Shown here: positions 9,015-17,482 of the stretch, piece by piece
Layout of the letters: the number at the start of each line of letters is the position of its first letter
Position numbering within the stretch: the first letter of the stretch is position 1
NCBI GenBank assembly: GCA_002748265.1
Contig: PDRY01000017.1
Location: 62,001 to 126,000, forward strand
Reading direction: 5' to 3'
Source: Rhodobacterales bacterium
GTDB taxonomy: Bacteria; Pseudomonadota; Alphaproteobacteria; Rhodobacterales; Rhodobacteraceae
Length of the DNA: 64,000 nt
Made by a program: the position numbers and the translations under genes
Notes under the pieces: generated by a model
What the model saw: only the letters and a program-made list of their open reading frames with translations
Databases searched by the model: none
Told to the model about the DNA's origin: nothing

Positions 9015-9142
9015 GCGCCGGTCAGAGCCAGGAAGATCAGGAACAGGATGACAAAGATCGAGAAACGGGTCGCGAAGGTGATGAAGCTGTCAAAGGTCTT
9101 CTGCTGCGCTTGGATGTCCATTTCGCCGTGCTTGTGCGCCAT
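9011..9142 (-). CDS. aa3-type cytochrome c oxidase subunit IV
   Basis: This is a 43-residue, single-helix protein. The soluble start AHKHGEMDIQAQQKTFDSFI is followed by one transmembrane helix, RFSIFVILFLIFLALTG. This matches the small subunit IV of alphaproteobacterial aa3 oxidases, which packs against subunit I in the inner membrane. The start at 9142 is preceded by AGGAG. Upstream codons in frame (to 9205) are not family-like. It overlaps the next lipoprotein gene by 4 bases. The other oxidase subunits are not in the window. Confidence 0.88.
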   Translation of the reverse strand: MAHKHGEMDIQAQQKTFDSFITFATRFSIFVILFLIFLALTGA

Positions 9143-9201
9143 GTCGTGTCTCCTGAAGTGTCTCGTTGTTGGGGGTCTGTTAGCCGATCTGCGGCATCCT
9201 G

Positions 9202-9693
9202 TCACGCGGTCTCGGGCGTGTCGCCCTCGGGCTTCGCAGCTCCGTCGCTCTGCTCCAGATCGGCAGCCAGTCGGAAGCCGATGCGGATGGGCTTTTCCTC
9301 TTCGACGCGGCGCGGCATTGCGCGCAGCATGACCGACAGCTGGGTCACGTGCTGGACCAGTTGGACTTTCTGCCCGGTCGGGTCGGTGCCATAGAAGGTC
9401 ACCATGTCGGGATCGAAAAAGCCCATGCCTTCGATCCGCATCAGCCCGGCATCAGAGCCGGTGAAGCCCATGGCGATCTCTTGGGCTTCGTCCAGCGTCT
9501 CTTCGAACTTCTTGATGTAGAGGATCATCCGCTCATAGGCCCATTGCGCGGGGCTCTTGGCCTTGGCGGGTTTTTGCATCGCAGCGGGCAGGGGCTGGTC
9601 GCCCGACTTGCCGTTATCGGTGTGCACCTCGTGCAGACGCGGGATCGCGTTGGCTTCGAGCGCATCGGCGGTGTTGTTGATCTCTCTGGTCAT
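9202..9693 (-). CDS. DUF6173-like conserved protein
   Basis: The product is 163 residues with no signal or membrane segment. A conserved core is recognisable: KAKSPAQWAYERMILYIKKF, then FTGSDAGLMRIEGMGFFDPD and FYGTDPTGQKVQLVQHV. I associate this pattern with the DUF6173 family of Rhodobacterales; the DUF number is from memory. The function is unknown. It lies upstream of the oxidase subunit IV gene on the same strand with a 59-base gap. Confidence 0.75.
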   Translation of the reverse strand: MTREINNTADALEANAIPRLHEVHTDNGKSGDQPLPAAMQKPAKAKSPAQWAYERMILYIKKFEETLDEAQEIAMGFTGSDAGLMRIEGMGFFDPDMVTFYGTDPTGQKVQLVQHVTQLSVMLRAMPRRVEEEKPIRIGFRLAADLEQSDGAAKPEGDTPETA

Positions 9694-9732
9694 GGGGCAA
9701 CTATACCGGATGCTGTCGGCGCCGTCTTGAAT

Positions 9733-10761
9733 TTATCGTGACGTCCACAGCCACGCGCCATCCGTGCGGCGCTCCCGTTGGGCGTCGCCCCGGTGCCACA
9801 AATGGATCAGGTGCGCCATCGATTCGCCCAGGGCTAGCCCGTAGTTTCCGGTGCTGATCTCGCGCTTGAAGAGCGGAGCAAAGCATTCCGCCGCGGTGCG
9901 GGGTGTCTCCAGATGGGAGGTCAGGCGGCGCAAAGCGCTGTGGTGGTTGTCTTCCAGCTGGCGCAGGCGCCGGGGCAGGCCGGTATAGGGCAGCTTGTGC
10001 CCACCAAGGACGAGCTGCTCTTCGGTCGCGAACGGGGACAGGCGGGCGCAGCTTTCCAGCCAGCCGCGCAGCGGATCGGCTTCGGGCTCGGTTGGATAGA
10101 GGCTGATATTCGGGCTGATGCCGGGCAGGAGCTGGTCTCCGCCCAGGACGATCGGATCATCTTCGCACCACAGGGTCGCATGATCGGGCGCATGGCCCTG
10201 GCCGAGCCGCACGGTCCAGTCGCGCCCACCGGCACGAAGGCGCGTGCCCTCGGCAAGATCGGTAAAGCCCAGCGGGAACGGGGCCACCGAATCCGCGAAG
10301 TTGAAGGGCCGCTCGTTCATCCGGCCTGCGAGGATCTCTGGGTCCATGCCCGCGCTGCGCCAGAAGGCGATGGCCTCTTCGGTCGGGCGCTCCTGTTCGT
10401 CCAGAACGAGCATCCGTGCAGTGAGCCACGCCACGCGCGGCATCAACAGCTCTGCGCCCTGTGCCCGGAAGGTTCCGGCCAGGCCGCTGTGATCGGGGTG
10501 GTGATGGGTGACGAGCACGCGGGTCACACGGGCGCCAAGCGCCTCAAGCCCCGCGTCAAGCGCGGCCCGGCCCTTGCGCCAGTTCAATCCGGTATCGACC
10601 AAAGTCCAGCCGCCGCCTTCGTCGCGAAGCAGGTAGACGTTCACATGGTCCAGCGTCATCGGCAGCGGCAGGCGCAGCCAGAAGATGCCCTCGGCCACCT
10701 CAATGGGGGCGGAGGGCTCTGGCGCGGTCTCCCACGGGTGGCGTATGGGCGCCGGGCTCAC
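9733..10761 (-). CDS. MBL-fold metallo-hydrolase
   Basis: The product is 342 residues. The metal-binding HxHxDH motif is THHHPDHSG (His86, His88, Asp90, His91), with a later GQGHAPDH and GGDQLLPGISP supplying further ligands. A C-terminal helical extension of about 90 residues is typical of the LACTB2-like/degradative branch. The start is taken as the GTG at 10761, which overlaps the TGA of the acyl-CoA dehydrogenase gene (GTGA). The pair is probably co-translated, and a role in CoA-thioester or related hydrolysis is a guess from that context. Confidence 0.88.
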   Translation of the reverse strand: MSPAPIRHPWETAPEPSAPIEVAEGIFWLRLPLPMTLDHVNVYLLRDEGGGWTLVDTGLNWRKGRAALDAGLEALGARVTRVLVTHHHPDHSGLAGTFRAQGAELLMPRVAWLTARMLVLDEQERPTEEAIAFWRSAGMDPEILAGRMNERPFNFADSVAPFPLGFTDLAEGTRLRAGGRDWTVRLGQGHAPDHATLWCEDDPIVLGGDQLLPGISPNISLYPTEPEADPLRGWLESCARLSPFATEEQLVLGGHKLPYTGLPRRLRQLEDNHHSALRRLTSHLETPRTAAECFAPLFKREISTGNYGLALGESMAHLIHLWHRGDAQRERRTDGAWLWTSR

Positions 10762-12464
10762 GCCGACAGATCGTCGGGGGACAGGTCCATCAGGTTGCCC
10801 GCGCCGGTCATCACGCTCAGACAATAGGCCTGGGCTTCGGGCAGATGACGTTCGACATACCAGCGGGCCAGTTTGACCCGGGCCGGGTTGCCGCTACGCG
10901 CGGCGAGCAGGTGGAAATGCCCGCCAAGCAGACGCGCAAAGGCCCGCAGGTAGCCGCGTGCGGCGGCGAAGCGTTCATCCATGTCGCTCATGCCGAGCAG
11001 CCAGTCGGTGGCCTCGCGCACGGTCTCTGCCGCTTGCCAGACGGCTTCGGACAGCTCGGGCAGCTCGTCCTTATTGGCTTCAACATGCGCTTCGATGTCA
11101 TCGAGCAACGCATGGGCTGCGGTGCCGCCATCGGCCAGCTTGCGGCCCACAAGATCCATCGCCTGGATGCCGTTGGTGCCCTCGTAGATCGGGGTGATCC
11201 GAACGTCGCGCAGGTACTGTGCCGCGCCGGTTTCTTCGACGTAGCCCATGCCGCCATGGATCTGCACGCCGGTGTCCGAGACATCCACCCCGACATCCGT
11301 GCCGAACGCCTTGGCGATCGGGGTCAGGAACGCGGCGCGGGCGGCCCATTCCTTGCTGCCGGTGGCGGCGCTCATGTCGATGGCCTTGGCGCAGGCGAGC
11401 GCGATGCAGCGGGCGGCGAAGATGTCGGATTTGCTGCGGGCGAGCATCCGGCGCACATCGGCATGATCGAAGATCGCGCCGGTCGGGCCATTGGTGCGGC
11501 CCTGCTTGCGCTCGAGCGCGTAGTCATAGGCCTTTTGGTAGGCCGCTTCCGCGATGCCGATGCCCTGGATGCCCACACCCAGACGGGCGTTGTTCATCAT
11601 GGTGAACATGGCCGCCATGCCGCCGCCTTCGGGGCCGACCAGCCAGCCCTTGGCGCCGGAATACTCCATCACACAGGTCGGAGAGCCGTGGATGCCCAGC
11701 TTCTCTTCGACGGAGACGACACGCAGGTCATTGCGCTCTCCGGCGGAGCCGTCCTCATTGGGAAGGTTGCGCGGCACCAGGAACAGGCTGATGCCTTTGG
11801 TCCCCGCCGGGGCGCCGGGGAGACGGGCCAGCACCAGATGGCAGACGTTTTCGACGAAATCGGCATCGCCCCAGGTGATCCAGATCTTCTGCCCGGAGAT
11901 CGAATAGGTGCCATCGCCATTGGCCTCGGCCTTGGTCGCCACGGCACCCACATCCGATCCGGCCTGCGGCTCGGACAGGTTCATGGTGCCGGACCATTCG
12001 CCGGAGATCAGTTTGGGCAGGTAGAGGTTCTTCAGCTCGTCGCTGGCGTGGTGCTCAAGTGCTTCGATCTGGCCCTGGGTCAGCAGCGGGTTCAGCTGCA
12101 GCGACAGACAGGCGCCCGAGGTGAAATCGTTCACCGCCTGAGCGACGGTCTGGGGCAGGCCCATCCCGCCATGTTCCTGCGGGGCGGCGACAGCGATCCA
12201 GCCGCCTTCGGCCATGGCCTTGAACCCTTCCGCAAACCCGGGGGAGGAGCGCATGATCCCGTTCTCGGGCCGTGTCGGCTGCGCGTCCCCGTTCGGGTTC
12301 AGCGGCGCGATCACGTCCTGGGCCAGCTTCCCGGCTTCGGTCAGCACCGCGCTGACCAGATCGCTCGTCGCCTCCGCGAAGGGCTCCGTCGCGCTGATGT
12401 CATCGTAGGCGATGATTTCGTTGAGAATAAATTCCACCTCAGACACAGGCGCGCGGTAAGCCAT
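10758..12464 (-). CDS. Acyl-CoA dehydrogenase, large C-terminally extended (DmdC-like) type
   Basis: This 568-residue FAD enzyme introduces a trans-2,3 double bond into acyl-CoA and passes electrons to ETF. Motifs are NLSEPQAGSDVGAV (flavin/substrate binding), QKIWITWGD, VQIHGGMGYVEETGAAQY and YEGTNGIQAMDL, the last with the catalytic-region Glu. The extra C-terminal domain of about 120 residues is shared with DmdC (3-methylmercaptopropionyl-CoA dehydrogenase) and related enzymes. Substrate cannot be fixed from sequence alone. GGGAGAGGG precedes the start. It is divergent from tsaC and followed by an MBL hydrolase. Confidence 0.92.
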   Translation of the reverse strand: MAYRAPVSEVEFILNEIIAYDDISATEPFAEATSDLVSAVLTEAGKLAQDVIAPLNPNGDAQPTRPENGIMRSSPGFAEGFKAMAEGGWIAVAAPQEHGGMGLPQTVAQAVNDFTSGACLSLQLNPLLTQGQIEALEHHASDELKNLYLPKLISGEWSGTMNLSEPQAGSDVGAVATKAEANGDGTYSISGQKIWITWGDADFVENVCHLVLARLPGAPAGTKGISLFLVPRNLPNEDGSAGERNDLRVVSVEEKLGIHGSPTCVMEYSGAKGWLVGPEGGGMAAMFTMMNNARLGVGIQGIGIAEAAYQKAYDYALERKQGRTNGPTGAIFDHADVRRMLARSKSDIFAARCIALACAKAIDMSAATGSKEWAARAAFLTPIAKAFGTDVGVDVSDTGVQIHGGMGYVEETGAAQYLRDVRITPIYEGTNGIQAMDLVGRKLADGGTAAHALLDDIEAHVEANKDELPELSEAVWQAAETVREATDWLLGMSDMDERFAAARGYLRAFARLLGGHFHLLAARSGNPARVKLARWYVERHLPEAQAYCLSVMTGAGNLMDLSPDDLSA

Positions 12465-12500
12465 AGACCCTCTCCCTCAGGGATAAAATACGATGCCCCG

Positions 12501-12524
12501 CTCTACGCGAACGGGTGCGTAGAG
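12501..12524. promoter_or_regulatory. 8-bp inverted repeat between divergent genes (possible operator)
   Basis: CTCTACGC and GCGTAGAG are perfect inverted arms separated by 8 bases. They lie in the 108-base region between the start of the acyl-CoA dehydrogenase gene (-) and tsaC (+), where an operator would be expected. A hairpin role is equally possible. Confidence 0.35.
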
Positions 12525-12533
12525 GCAAACCTA

Positions 12534-12558
12534 GCTTTGCCTTCGCCTCGCGCAAAGC
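12534..12558. repeat. 7-bp inverted repeat upstream of tsaC
   Basis: GCTTTGC and GCAAAGC flank an 11-base GC-rich spacer directly upstream of the tsaC start. It could form a hairpin in the tsaC leader, close to its ribosome binding region. No other feature was seen there. Confidence 0.3.
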
Positions 12559-12572
12559 CTATACGCCGCGTC

Positions 12573-13508
12573 ATGAAAAGGCTGCTTGGCAAAAATGACG
12601 AGGACATAGCGCGCGCGGCAGAGCTGTTGCGTCAAGGCGGGATCGTCGCCTTTCCAACCGAAACGGTCTACGGGCTGGGCGGCGATGCGGCGAACGGGAC
12701 AGCGGTTGCGCGCATCTATGAGGCCAAGGGGCGGCCCAGCTTCAATCCGCTGATTGCCCATGTCGCGGATGCCGACGCCGCATGGCGGCTGGCCGATCCT
12801 AGCCCGCTGGCGCGCGATCTGGCGGCGGCGTTCTGGCCCGGAGCCCTGACCCTGGTGTTGCCGTTGAGGGCGGGCGCGGCGGTGTCCGGGCTGGTGACAG
12901 CAGGCGGCGACAGCATCGCGCTGCGCGTGCCCGCCCACCCCGTTGCGAGGGCCTTGCTTGAGACGTTCGGCGGCGCGCTTGCCGCGCCCTCGGCCAACCC
13001 GTCGGGGCGCGTGAGCCCAACCGCCGCGCAGCATGTGATCGACGGGCTTGAAGGCCGGATCGACGCGGTTCTGGATGGCGGGGCCTGCCCGGTGGGGGTC
13101 GAATCGACCATTCTCGATATGCGCGACGCCCCGCGGCTGTTGCGCGCGGGGGGTGTTCCCGTGGAGGCCCTGGAAGAGGTGATCGGCACGCCCATCGCAG
13201 CCGCCGCGCCCAGTGACGCCCCGGTCGCGCCGGGTATGCTGGCCTCGCATTATGCGCCGCGCGGCACGGTGCGGCTGAATGCGCAAACGCCGGAGCCCGG
13301 AGAGGTGATGCTGGGTTTTGGTCCGCTCGCGGGCGATCTGACCCTGTCCGCCTCCGGCGATCTGCGCGAGGCGGCGGCAAACCTGTTTCAGCGGCTGCAC
13401 GACCTGGATGCGATGGGGGCAAAGCGGATTGCGGTTGCTCCGGTGCCCGATCATGGGCTGGGCCGCGCGATCAATGACCGCCTGCGCCGGGCCGCCGCGC
13501 CGCGCTAG
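12573..13508 (+). CDS. tsaC: L-threonylcarbamoyladenylate synthase (Sua5/TsaC)
   Basis: The product is 311 residues, the longer Sua5-type form with a C-terminal extra domain. It makes threonylcarbamoyl-AMP from Thr, bicarbonate and ATP for t6A37 in tRNAs. The YrdC domain includes VAFPTETVYGLGGDA, KGRPSFNPLI and LAAPSANPSGRVSPT. The C-terminal part has APGMLASHYAPR, typical of Sua5. The start at 12573 gives MKRLLGKND. The frame is open far upstream, antisense to the dehydrogenase gene, without family similarity. The 3' end overlaps yqgE by 4 bases. Confidence 0.94.
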   Translation: MKRLLGKNDEDIARAAELLRQGGIVAFPTETVYGLGGDAANGTAVARIYEAKGRPSFNPLIAHVADADAAWRLADPSPLARDLAAAFWPGALTLVLPLRAGAAVSGLVTAGGDSIALRVPAHPVARALLETFGGALAAPSANPSGRVSPTAAQHVIDGLEGRIDAVLDGGACPVGVESTILDMRDAPRLLRAGGVPVEALEEVIGTPIAAAAPSDAPVAPGMLASHYAPRGTVRLNAQTPEPGEVMLGFGPLAGDLTLSASGDLREAAANLFQRLHDLDAMGAKRIAVAPVPDHGLGRAINDRLRRAAAPR

Positions 13509-14065
13509 GCGCGCCCGCCCTCTCCTGTCAGGAGCCGAGGGTCCACGCCGATGGATTTCAGCGCGCCCGCCCATTTCAGGTCATGCGCCCGTCCGAACAC
13601 CGCATCCGGTGTGGCTGGCGCCGTGATCCATGCATTCTGCGCAAGCTCGGCCTCCAGCTGACCGGCGCCCCAGCCCGCATATCCGAGCGCGAGCAGGGCG
13701 CGCTCCGGCCCTTCACCGGCGCCGAGATCTGTCAGGATGTCCAGCGTCGCAGTCAGTCCAATCCCATCGGCGAGGTCCAGAGTGGCCGCTTCGGATCGGT
13801 AATCCAGCGTGTGCAGCACGAAGCCGCGCTCCGTCTCGACCGGGCCACCGATGTGAACGCGGATGTCGGGTGTGTCAGGGCTGTGGTCGATGCCAAGCTG
13901 ACCCAGAAGCTCTACGAAGCGCACGCCGGGCGCGGGTTTGTTGATGATCAGCCCCATCGCCCCGTCATCGTCATGGCTGCACATGTAAACGACCGCATGG
14001 TCGAAACGCGGATCGAGCATGCCGGGCATGGCGATCAGAAATTTTCCGGTCAGGTCGAGCTCCAT
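13505..14065 (-). CDS. yqgE: YqgE/AlgH family protein
   Basis: This 186-residue protein of the UPF0301 family has family motifs GKFLIAMPGMLDPRFDHAVV, GAMGLIINKP, HIGGPVETERGFVLH and ALGYAGWGAGQLEAEL. It is cytoplasmic. The molecular role is not settled; in some bacteria it is linked to alginate or stress regulation. It is divergent from the DsbD-N protein and convergent with tsaC. Confidence 0.93.
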   Translation of the reverse strand: MELDLTGKFLIAMPGMLDPRFDHAVVYMCSHDDDGAMGLIINKPAPGVRFVELLGQLGIDHSPDTPDIRVHIGGPVETERGFVLHTLDYRSEAATLDLADGIGLTATLDILTDLGAGEGPERALLALGYAGWGAGQLEAELAQNAWITAPATPDAVFGRAHDLKWAGALKSIGVDPRLLTGEGGRA

Positions 14066-14164
14066 GAGGCAACCATGGGCGTTTCCGCAGTCAGTGCCAA
14101 GAGGCCGCAGCGTTCAACGCAAAGTGACTTCCCTGTTACGCAGGTTCAGGGCAAGACAGTCGCC

Positions 14165-14917
14165 ATGATCCGAAAGCTTGCTCTTCTCCTCGCCCTGATT
14201 GCCCCGCCCGCGGTGGCTGGCCCGACCCCGGCGGATGTCGATTTCCTGTCCGGCTGGCAGAATGCCGACGGCACCCGCATGGCGGCTCTGCGTATCCGGC
14301 TTGATCCCGGCTGGAAGACCTATTGGCGCGCGCCCGGTGATGCGGGCATCCCGCCACTGTTCGATTTTAGCGGGTCCACTAATCTGGGCGACGTCAAGGT
14401 GCATTGGCCCGCGCCCGAAGTGTTCCATTCCGACGGGATGCGGATTGTTGCGTATAAGCGCGAGGTGGTGTTGCCGTTGTCTCTGTCGCCCGCCGATCCC
14501 GGTGCGCCGGTCGATCTGGATCTTAGGCTGGAGTTCGGGGTGTGCAAGGACATCTGCATGCCGATGCAGCTTGAGATGACCACCCGCCTGGAGGCCGACG
14601 GCACCCGTCACCCCTCCATCGTTGCGGCATTGCTGGATCAGCCTGCCCAAGGGCCGGGCGGCTTGCATTGCGAGATCGAGCCAGCAGAGCAGGGCTTTCG
14701 CGTCGCGCTGACCGTGCCCCACGCCCCGGCCGAGTCTGTGATCGAAGCTGGGGAAGGGATGCTCTGGGTGTCTGAGCCGTCGGTGAAAGCCGCGCCGGAG
14801 GGCATGACCGCAACGGCGCAGGTGATGGCCCAGGGTGCGATCCTCGACCGCTCAGCCCTGCGGTTGACCGTGCTGCCCAAGACTGGCGGTGCAGTGGAAT
14901 ACGTCGGCTGCGACTAA
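14165..14917 (+). CDS. Exported protein with DsbD N-terminal (thiol-disulfide) domain
   Basis: The product is 250 residues with a signal peptide (MIRKLALLLALIAPPAVAG). The mature part matches the periplasmic alpha domain of DsbD: PGWKTYWRAPGDAGIPP near the start and a Cys pair in FGVCKDICMP, the presumed redox-active site. There is no DsbD transmembrane or gamma domain, so it must work with separate partners in periplasmic thiol chemistry. It ends in a third Cys (YVGCD). It is convergent with moaB, overlapping it by 4 bases. Confidence 0.85.
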   Translation: MIRKLALLLALIAPPAVAGPTPADVDFLSGWQNADGTRMAALRIRLDPGWKTYWRAPGDAGIPPLFDFSGSTNLGDVKVHWPAPEVFHSDGMRIVAYKREVVLPLSLSPADPGAPVDLDLRLEFGVCKDICMPMQLEMTTRLEADGTRHPSIVAALLDQPAQGPGGLHCEIEPAEQGFRVALTVPHAPAESVIEAGEGMLWVSEPSVKAAPEGMTATAQVMAQGAILDRSALRLTVLPKTGGAVEYVGCD

Positions 14918-15441
14918 CCCTTGCGCCGCAGGTGTTCGTCCAGCCGGGGCATGATTTCCACAAAATTGCAGGGGCTGTGGCGGCTGTCGAGCTGATGCAC
15001 GAGGATATCGTCCCAGCCATCCTTGCAGGCGCCGGTGCTGCCGGGCAGCGCGAACAGATAGGTGCCGTTGGCCACGCCGCCGGTGGCGCGGCTTTGCACC
15101 GCTGAGGTCCCGATCTTTGGGATCGAGATCATGGTGAACAGCGTGCCAAAGGCCTCGATCTCTTTCTCATAGACGTCGCGATGGGCCTCGATGGTGACAT
15201 CGCGCCCGGTCAGGCCCGTGCCGCCGGTCGAGATGATCACATCCACCTGCGGGTCATTGCTCCAGTCCCGGAGACGCCCGGCGATCAGGTCACGGTCGTC
15301 GGTCACGATGGCGCGGTCCGCCAAAATGTGCCCGGCGCTCTCAATCCGCGCGACCAGCGTGTCGCCGGAGCGGTCGTCTTCCAACGTGCGGGTGTCGCTG
15401 ACGGTCAGCACGGCGATGCGGACGGGGTGGAAGTCTCTCAT
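14914..15441 (-). CDS. moaB: Molybdenum cofactor biosynthesis protein B
   Basis: This 175-residue MogA/MoaB-family protein has molybdopterin-binding motifs IISTGGTGLTGRDVT and ALPGSTGACKDGW, and starts RIAVLTVSDTRTLEDD. It is expected to adenylylate molybdopterin during Moco synthesis. The start at 15441 leaves 7 bases after the phosphoesterase stop; an in-frame start 39 bases upstream lies within that gene. It ends a four-gene run from the uracil-DNA glycosylase gene. Confidence 0.93.
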   Translation of the reverse strand: MRDFHPVRIAVLTVSDTRTLEDDRSGDTLVARIESAGHILADRAIVTDDRDLIAGRLRDWSNDPQVDVIISTGGTGLTGRDVTIEAHRDVYEKEIEAFGTLFTMISIPKIGTSAVQSRATGGVANGTYLFALPGSTGACKDGWDDILVHQLDSRHSPCNFVEIMPRLDEHLRRKG

Positions 15442-15448
15442 GGGGTCC

Positions 15449-16042
15449 TCACAGGTTGAACCAGGTGGGGCGGGGGCCAAGGTTGACCACGCGGGTTTGC
15501 CCGATCATCCCCTCTTCGCCCCAGCAATCATGGATGTGCCCGCACAGCAGAAGGCGGGGCTGCAGCCGCTCCGCCGTAGTGCGGATGGCCTGGCTGCCCA
15601 AGGCACCGAGCAGGCTGTGATGGTCGACCACGCCATGCGGTGGAGAGTGCGATATTAGGATATCGCAGGCGTCAATGGGGTCTAAAAGCGTGCCTGTTTG
15701 ATTTTCTGTCAGATCATAGCTGTCCCACGGAACGCCGGGCGGCAAAGGTGGGGTTGCGCCTCCGATCCCGGCGACGATCAGTCCACGACGCTCGGTCGTC
15801 TCGCCGTGGAGGACCGTGGCGCCGGTGGCGGCACGCAATTCCTCAACGCTTTCGTTGTTGCCTGCGACATAGATCGCGCGTGGCTCCAATGGGGCCAAGC
15901 GCGCCATGTAGGGACCTAGCCCTTCACGGCGCTGCGCGAAATCCCCGACGCCCAGGATCAGGTCCGCGTCATCCGCTGCCGCAAGAATGGCATCTGCCGC
16001 GTCCAGGTCCAGATGCAGATCGGAGAAGGCAAGGATCCTCAT
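15449..16042 (-). CDS. Calcineurin-like metallophosphoesterase
   Basis: The product is 197 residues. Metal-binding motifs are FSDLHLD (DxH, residues 6-12), GVGDFA (GD), GNNES (GNxE/H type) and a C-terminal CGHIHDCWG (GHxH). The second DILISHSPPHGVVDH supplies a further His. The substrate is unknown. The start ATG overlaps the TGA of the LysE gene by 4 bases (ATGA). Confidence 0.9.
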   Translation of the reverse strand: MRILAFSDLHLDLDAADAILAAADDADLILGVGDFAQRREGLGPYMARLAPLEPRAIYVAGNNESVEELRAATGATVLHGETTERRGLIVAGIGGATPPLPPGVPWDSYDLTENQTGTLLDPIDACDILISHSPPHGVVDHHSLLGALGSQAIRTTAERLQPRLLLCGHIHDCWGEEGMIGQTRVVNLGPRPTWFNL

Positions 16043-16665
16043 GCGGTGCTCCGGCTCAGGACCAGTTTCGCGGCAAGCGTGCCGAAGATCGTCGCGGTGA
16101 GCGCCCTGAGCACCCGTTCCGCCTTGGGGCGGCGCAGCATTGCTGCGGATATGCGCCCGGCGCCATGGCCGATCAAGCCGTTCACGATGAACCCACTCAG
16201 GCACAAGAGCGCGGCGAGCGTGACGAACTGCACCAGAACCGGCCCCGCTTCGGGGCGAATGAACTGCGGCATCAGGGCGAGGAAAAAGAGGATCACCTTG
16301 GGATTGCTGAGGTTCACCAACAGTCCGTCGCGAAATGCGCGGCGTGGAGGGCGCGCAGGGGCGTTCGACGGCGTGGTGAGCGGCTTGCGCAGCACCTGCA
16401 CCGCCAGCACGATCAGGTAGGAGGCGCCCAGCAGGCGGATCGCGTCAAGCGCTGACGGGTAGGAGGCGATCAGCGCCCCGAGCCCGACCCCGGCGAGAAG
16501 CCCATGCACCAGCCCCCCAGCCGCGACGCCGCCGGAAGCCGCCCAGGCGTGGCGCGGCCCGCCTTTGAGCCCCTGCGCGAGGCAGAACATCATGTCCGCC
16601 CCCGGCGTCAGGTTCAGGGCGAGCGCCACGGGCAGGAACCCGGCGAGTGTCGCCGGGGCGATCAT
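16039..16665 (-). CDS. LysE/RhtB family amino acid exporter
   Basis: This 208-residue inner-membrane protein has about six hydrophobic helices. Family motifs are NLTPGADMMFCLAQGLKGG near the N terminus and LVNLSNPKVILFFLALMPQF in the middle. It likely exports an amino acid or its lactone; the substrate is not predictable. It overlaps both neighbours by 4 bases (ATGA), in the UDG > LysE > phosphoesterase run. Confidence 0.92.
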   Translation of the reverse strand: MIAPATLAGFLPVALALNLTPGADMMFCLAQGLKGGPRHAWAASGGVAAGGLVHGLLAGVGLGALIASYPSALDAIRLLGASYLIVLAVQVLRKPLTTPSNAPARPPRRAFRDGLLVNLSNPKVILFFLALMPQFIRPEAGPVLVQFVTLAALLCLSGFIVNGLIGHGAGRISAAMLRRPKAERVLRALTATIFGTLAAKLVLSRSTA

Positions 16666-17441
16666 CCGCGCAGCCGTGCTTTCAGCGCCAGCAGATCGGT
16701 CCAGGTCTCGCGCTTGGCGGCGGGGTTGCGCAGCAGATAGGCCGGGTGGAACATCGGCAGGCAGGGCAGACCCGCCGTCTCTGCCCATGTGCCGCGCATT
16801 CGGGTGATGCCGCTGCGCCCCAGCAGGGCCTGGGCCGGCGTGTTGCCCATCACGACGATGATCTCTGGTGCGGCCAGCTCAATGTGCCTGTGCAAAAATG
16901 GCAAGAACATGCCAATTTCCTGCGGGGAAGGTGTGCGGTTTTGCGGCGGGCGCCAGGGCAGCACGTTCGAGATATAGAGCGCATGCTCCAGGTCCGGGCT
17001 TTGCCGCGACAGGCCGATGGCGGTGAACATGCGGTCCAGAAGCTGTCCCGCGCGGCCCACGAAAGGCAGGCCGCGTTGGTCCTCATCGCGGCCGGGGGCT
17101 TCGCCCACGATCATCACCCGTGCGCCGGGCTGGCCATCGGCAAAGACGCAGTTGCGCGCCGCTTCACGCAGTTCCGAGCCGGGAAAGCCCTCCATCGCGG
17201 CGTGAAGGCCGGGCAGGTCGCTGGCCTCTGCCGCCGCCTGCCGGGCCAGGGCCACCGGGTCCGCTTCTTTGGGCTCGGCCAATGGCGCGGGCGCTGCGGG
17301 GGCGGCGGGCGGAGCCAGCTTCGCCTCAAGCGCGTAGCAATCCAGCGTTTCGTCGCAAATCGCGTCATCCGCACCCAGCTCGATCTGCCAGGTGAGCGCG
17401 GCAAGCGCATCTTCCGGTGTGAGGGGGGCAAACGAATCCAT
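16662..17441 (-). CDS. Uracil-DNA glycosylase, family 4/5-like
   Basis: This 259-residue enzyme removes uracil from DNA. Motif A is GEAPGRDEDQRGLPFVGRAG, motif B is FHPAYLLRNP, and the segment NVLPWRPPQNRTP lies between them. An Ala/Pro-rich N-terminal region of about 80 residues precedes the catalytic domain. In the iron-sulfur family 4 enzymes the corresponding positions include a CxxC near the N terminus and a Cys in the VKCRPP segment; here those read FPGSELREAA and VLPWRPP. The start at 17441 is the first good Met after the upstream stop. Confidence 0.9.
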   Translation of the reverse strand: MDSFAPLTPEDALAALTWQIELGADDAICDETLDCYALEAKLAPPAAPAAPAPLAEPKEADPVALARQAAAEASDLPGLHAAMEGFPGSELREAARNCVFADGQPGARVMIVGEAPGRDEDQRGLPFVGRAGQLLDRMFTAIGLSRQSPDLEHALYISNVLPWRPPQNRTPSPQEIGMFLPFLHRHIELAAPEIIVVMGNTPAQALLGRSGITRMRGTWAETAGLPCLPMFHPAYLLRNPAAKRETWTDLLALKARLRG

Positions 17442-17482
17442 GTCGGTAAGGTTAGCCCGGTTCGCCCCGCGCTCCCAGCCCA

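Noticed and set aside
10845-12572. N-terminal extension of tsaC of about 570 codons
   Set aside because: It is antisense to the acyl-CoA dehydrogenase gene and unrelated to Sua5; the family start matches the ATG at 12573.
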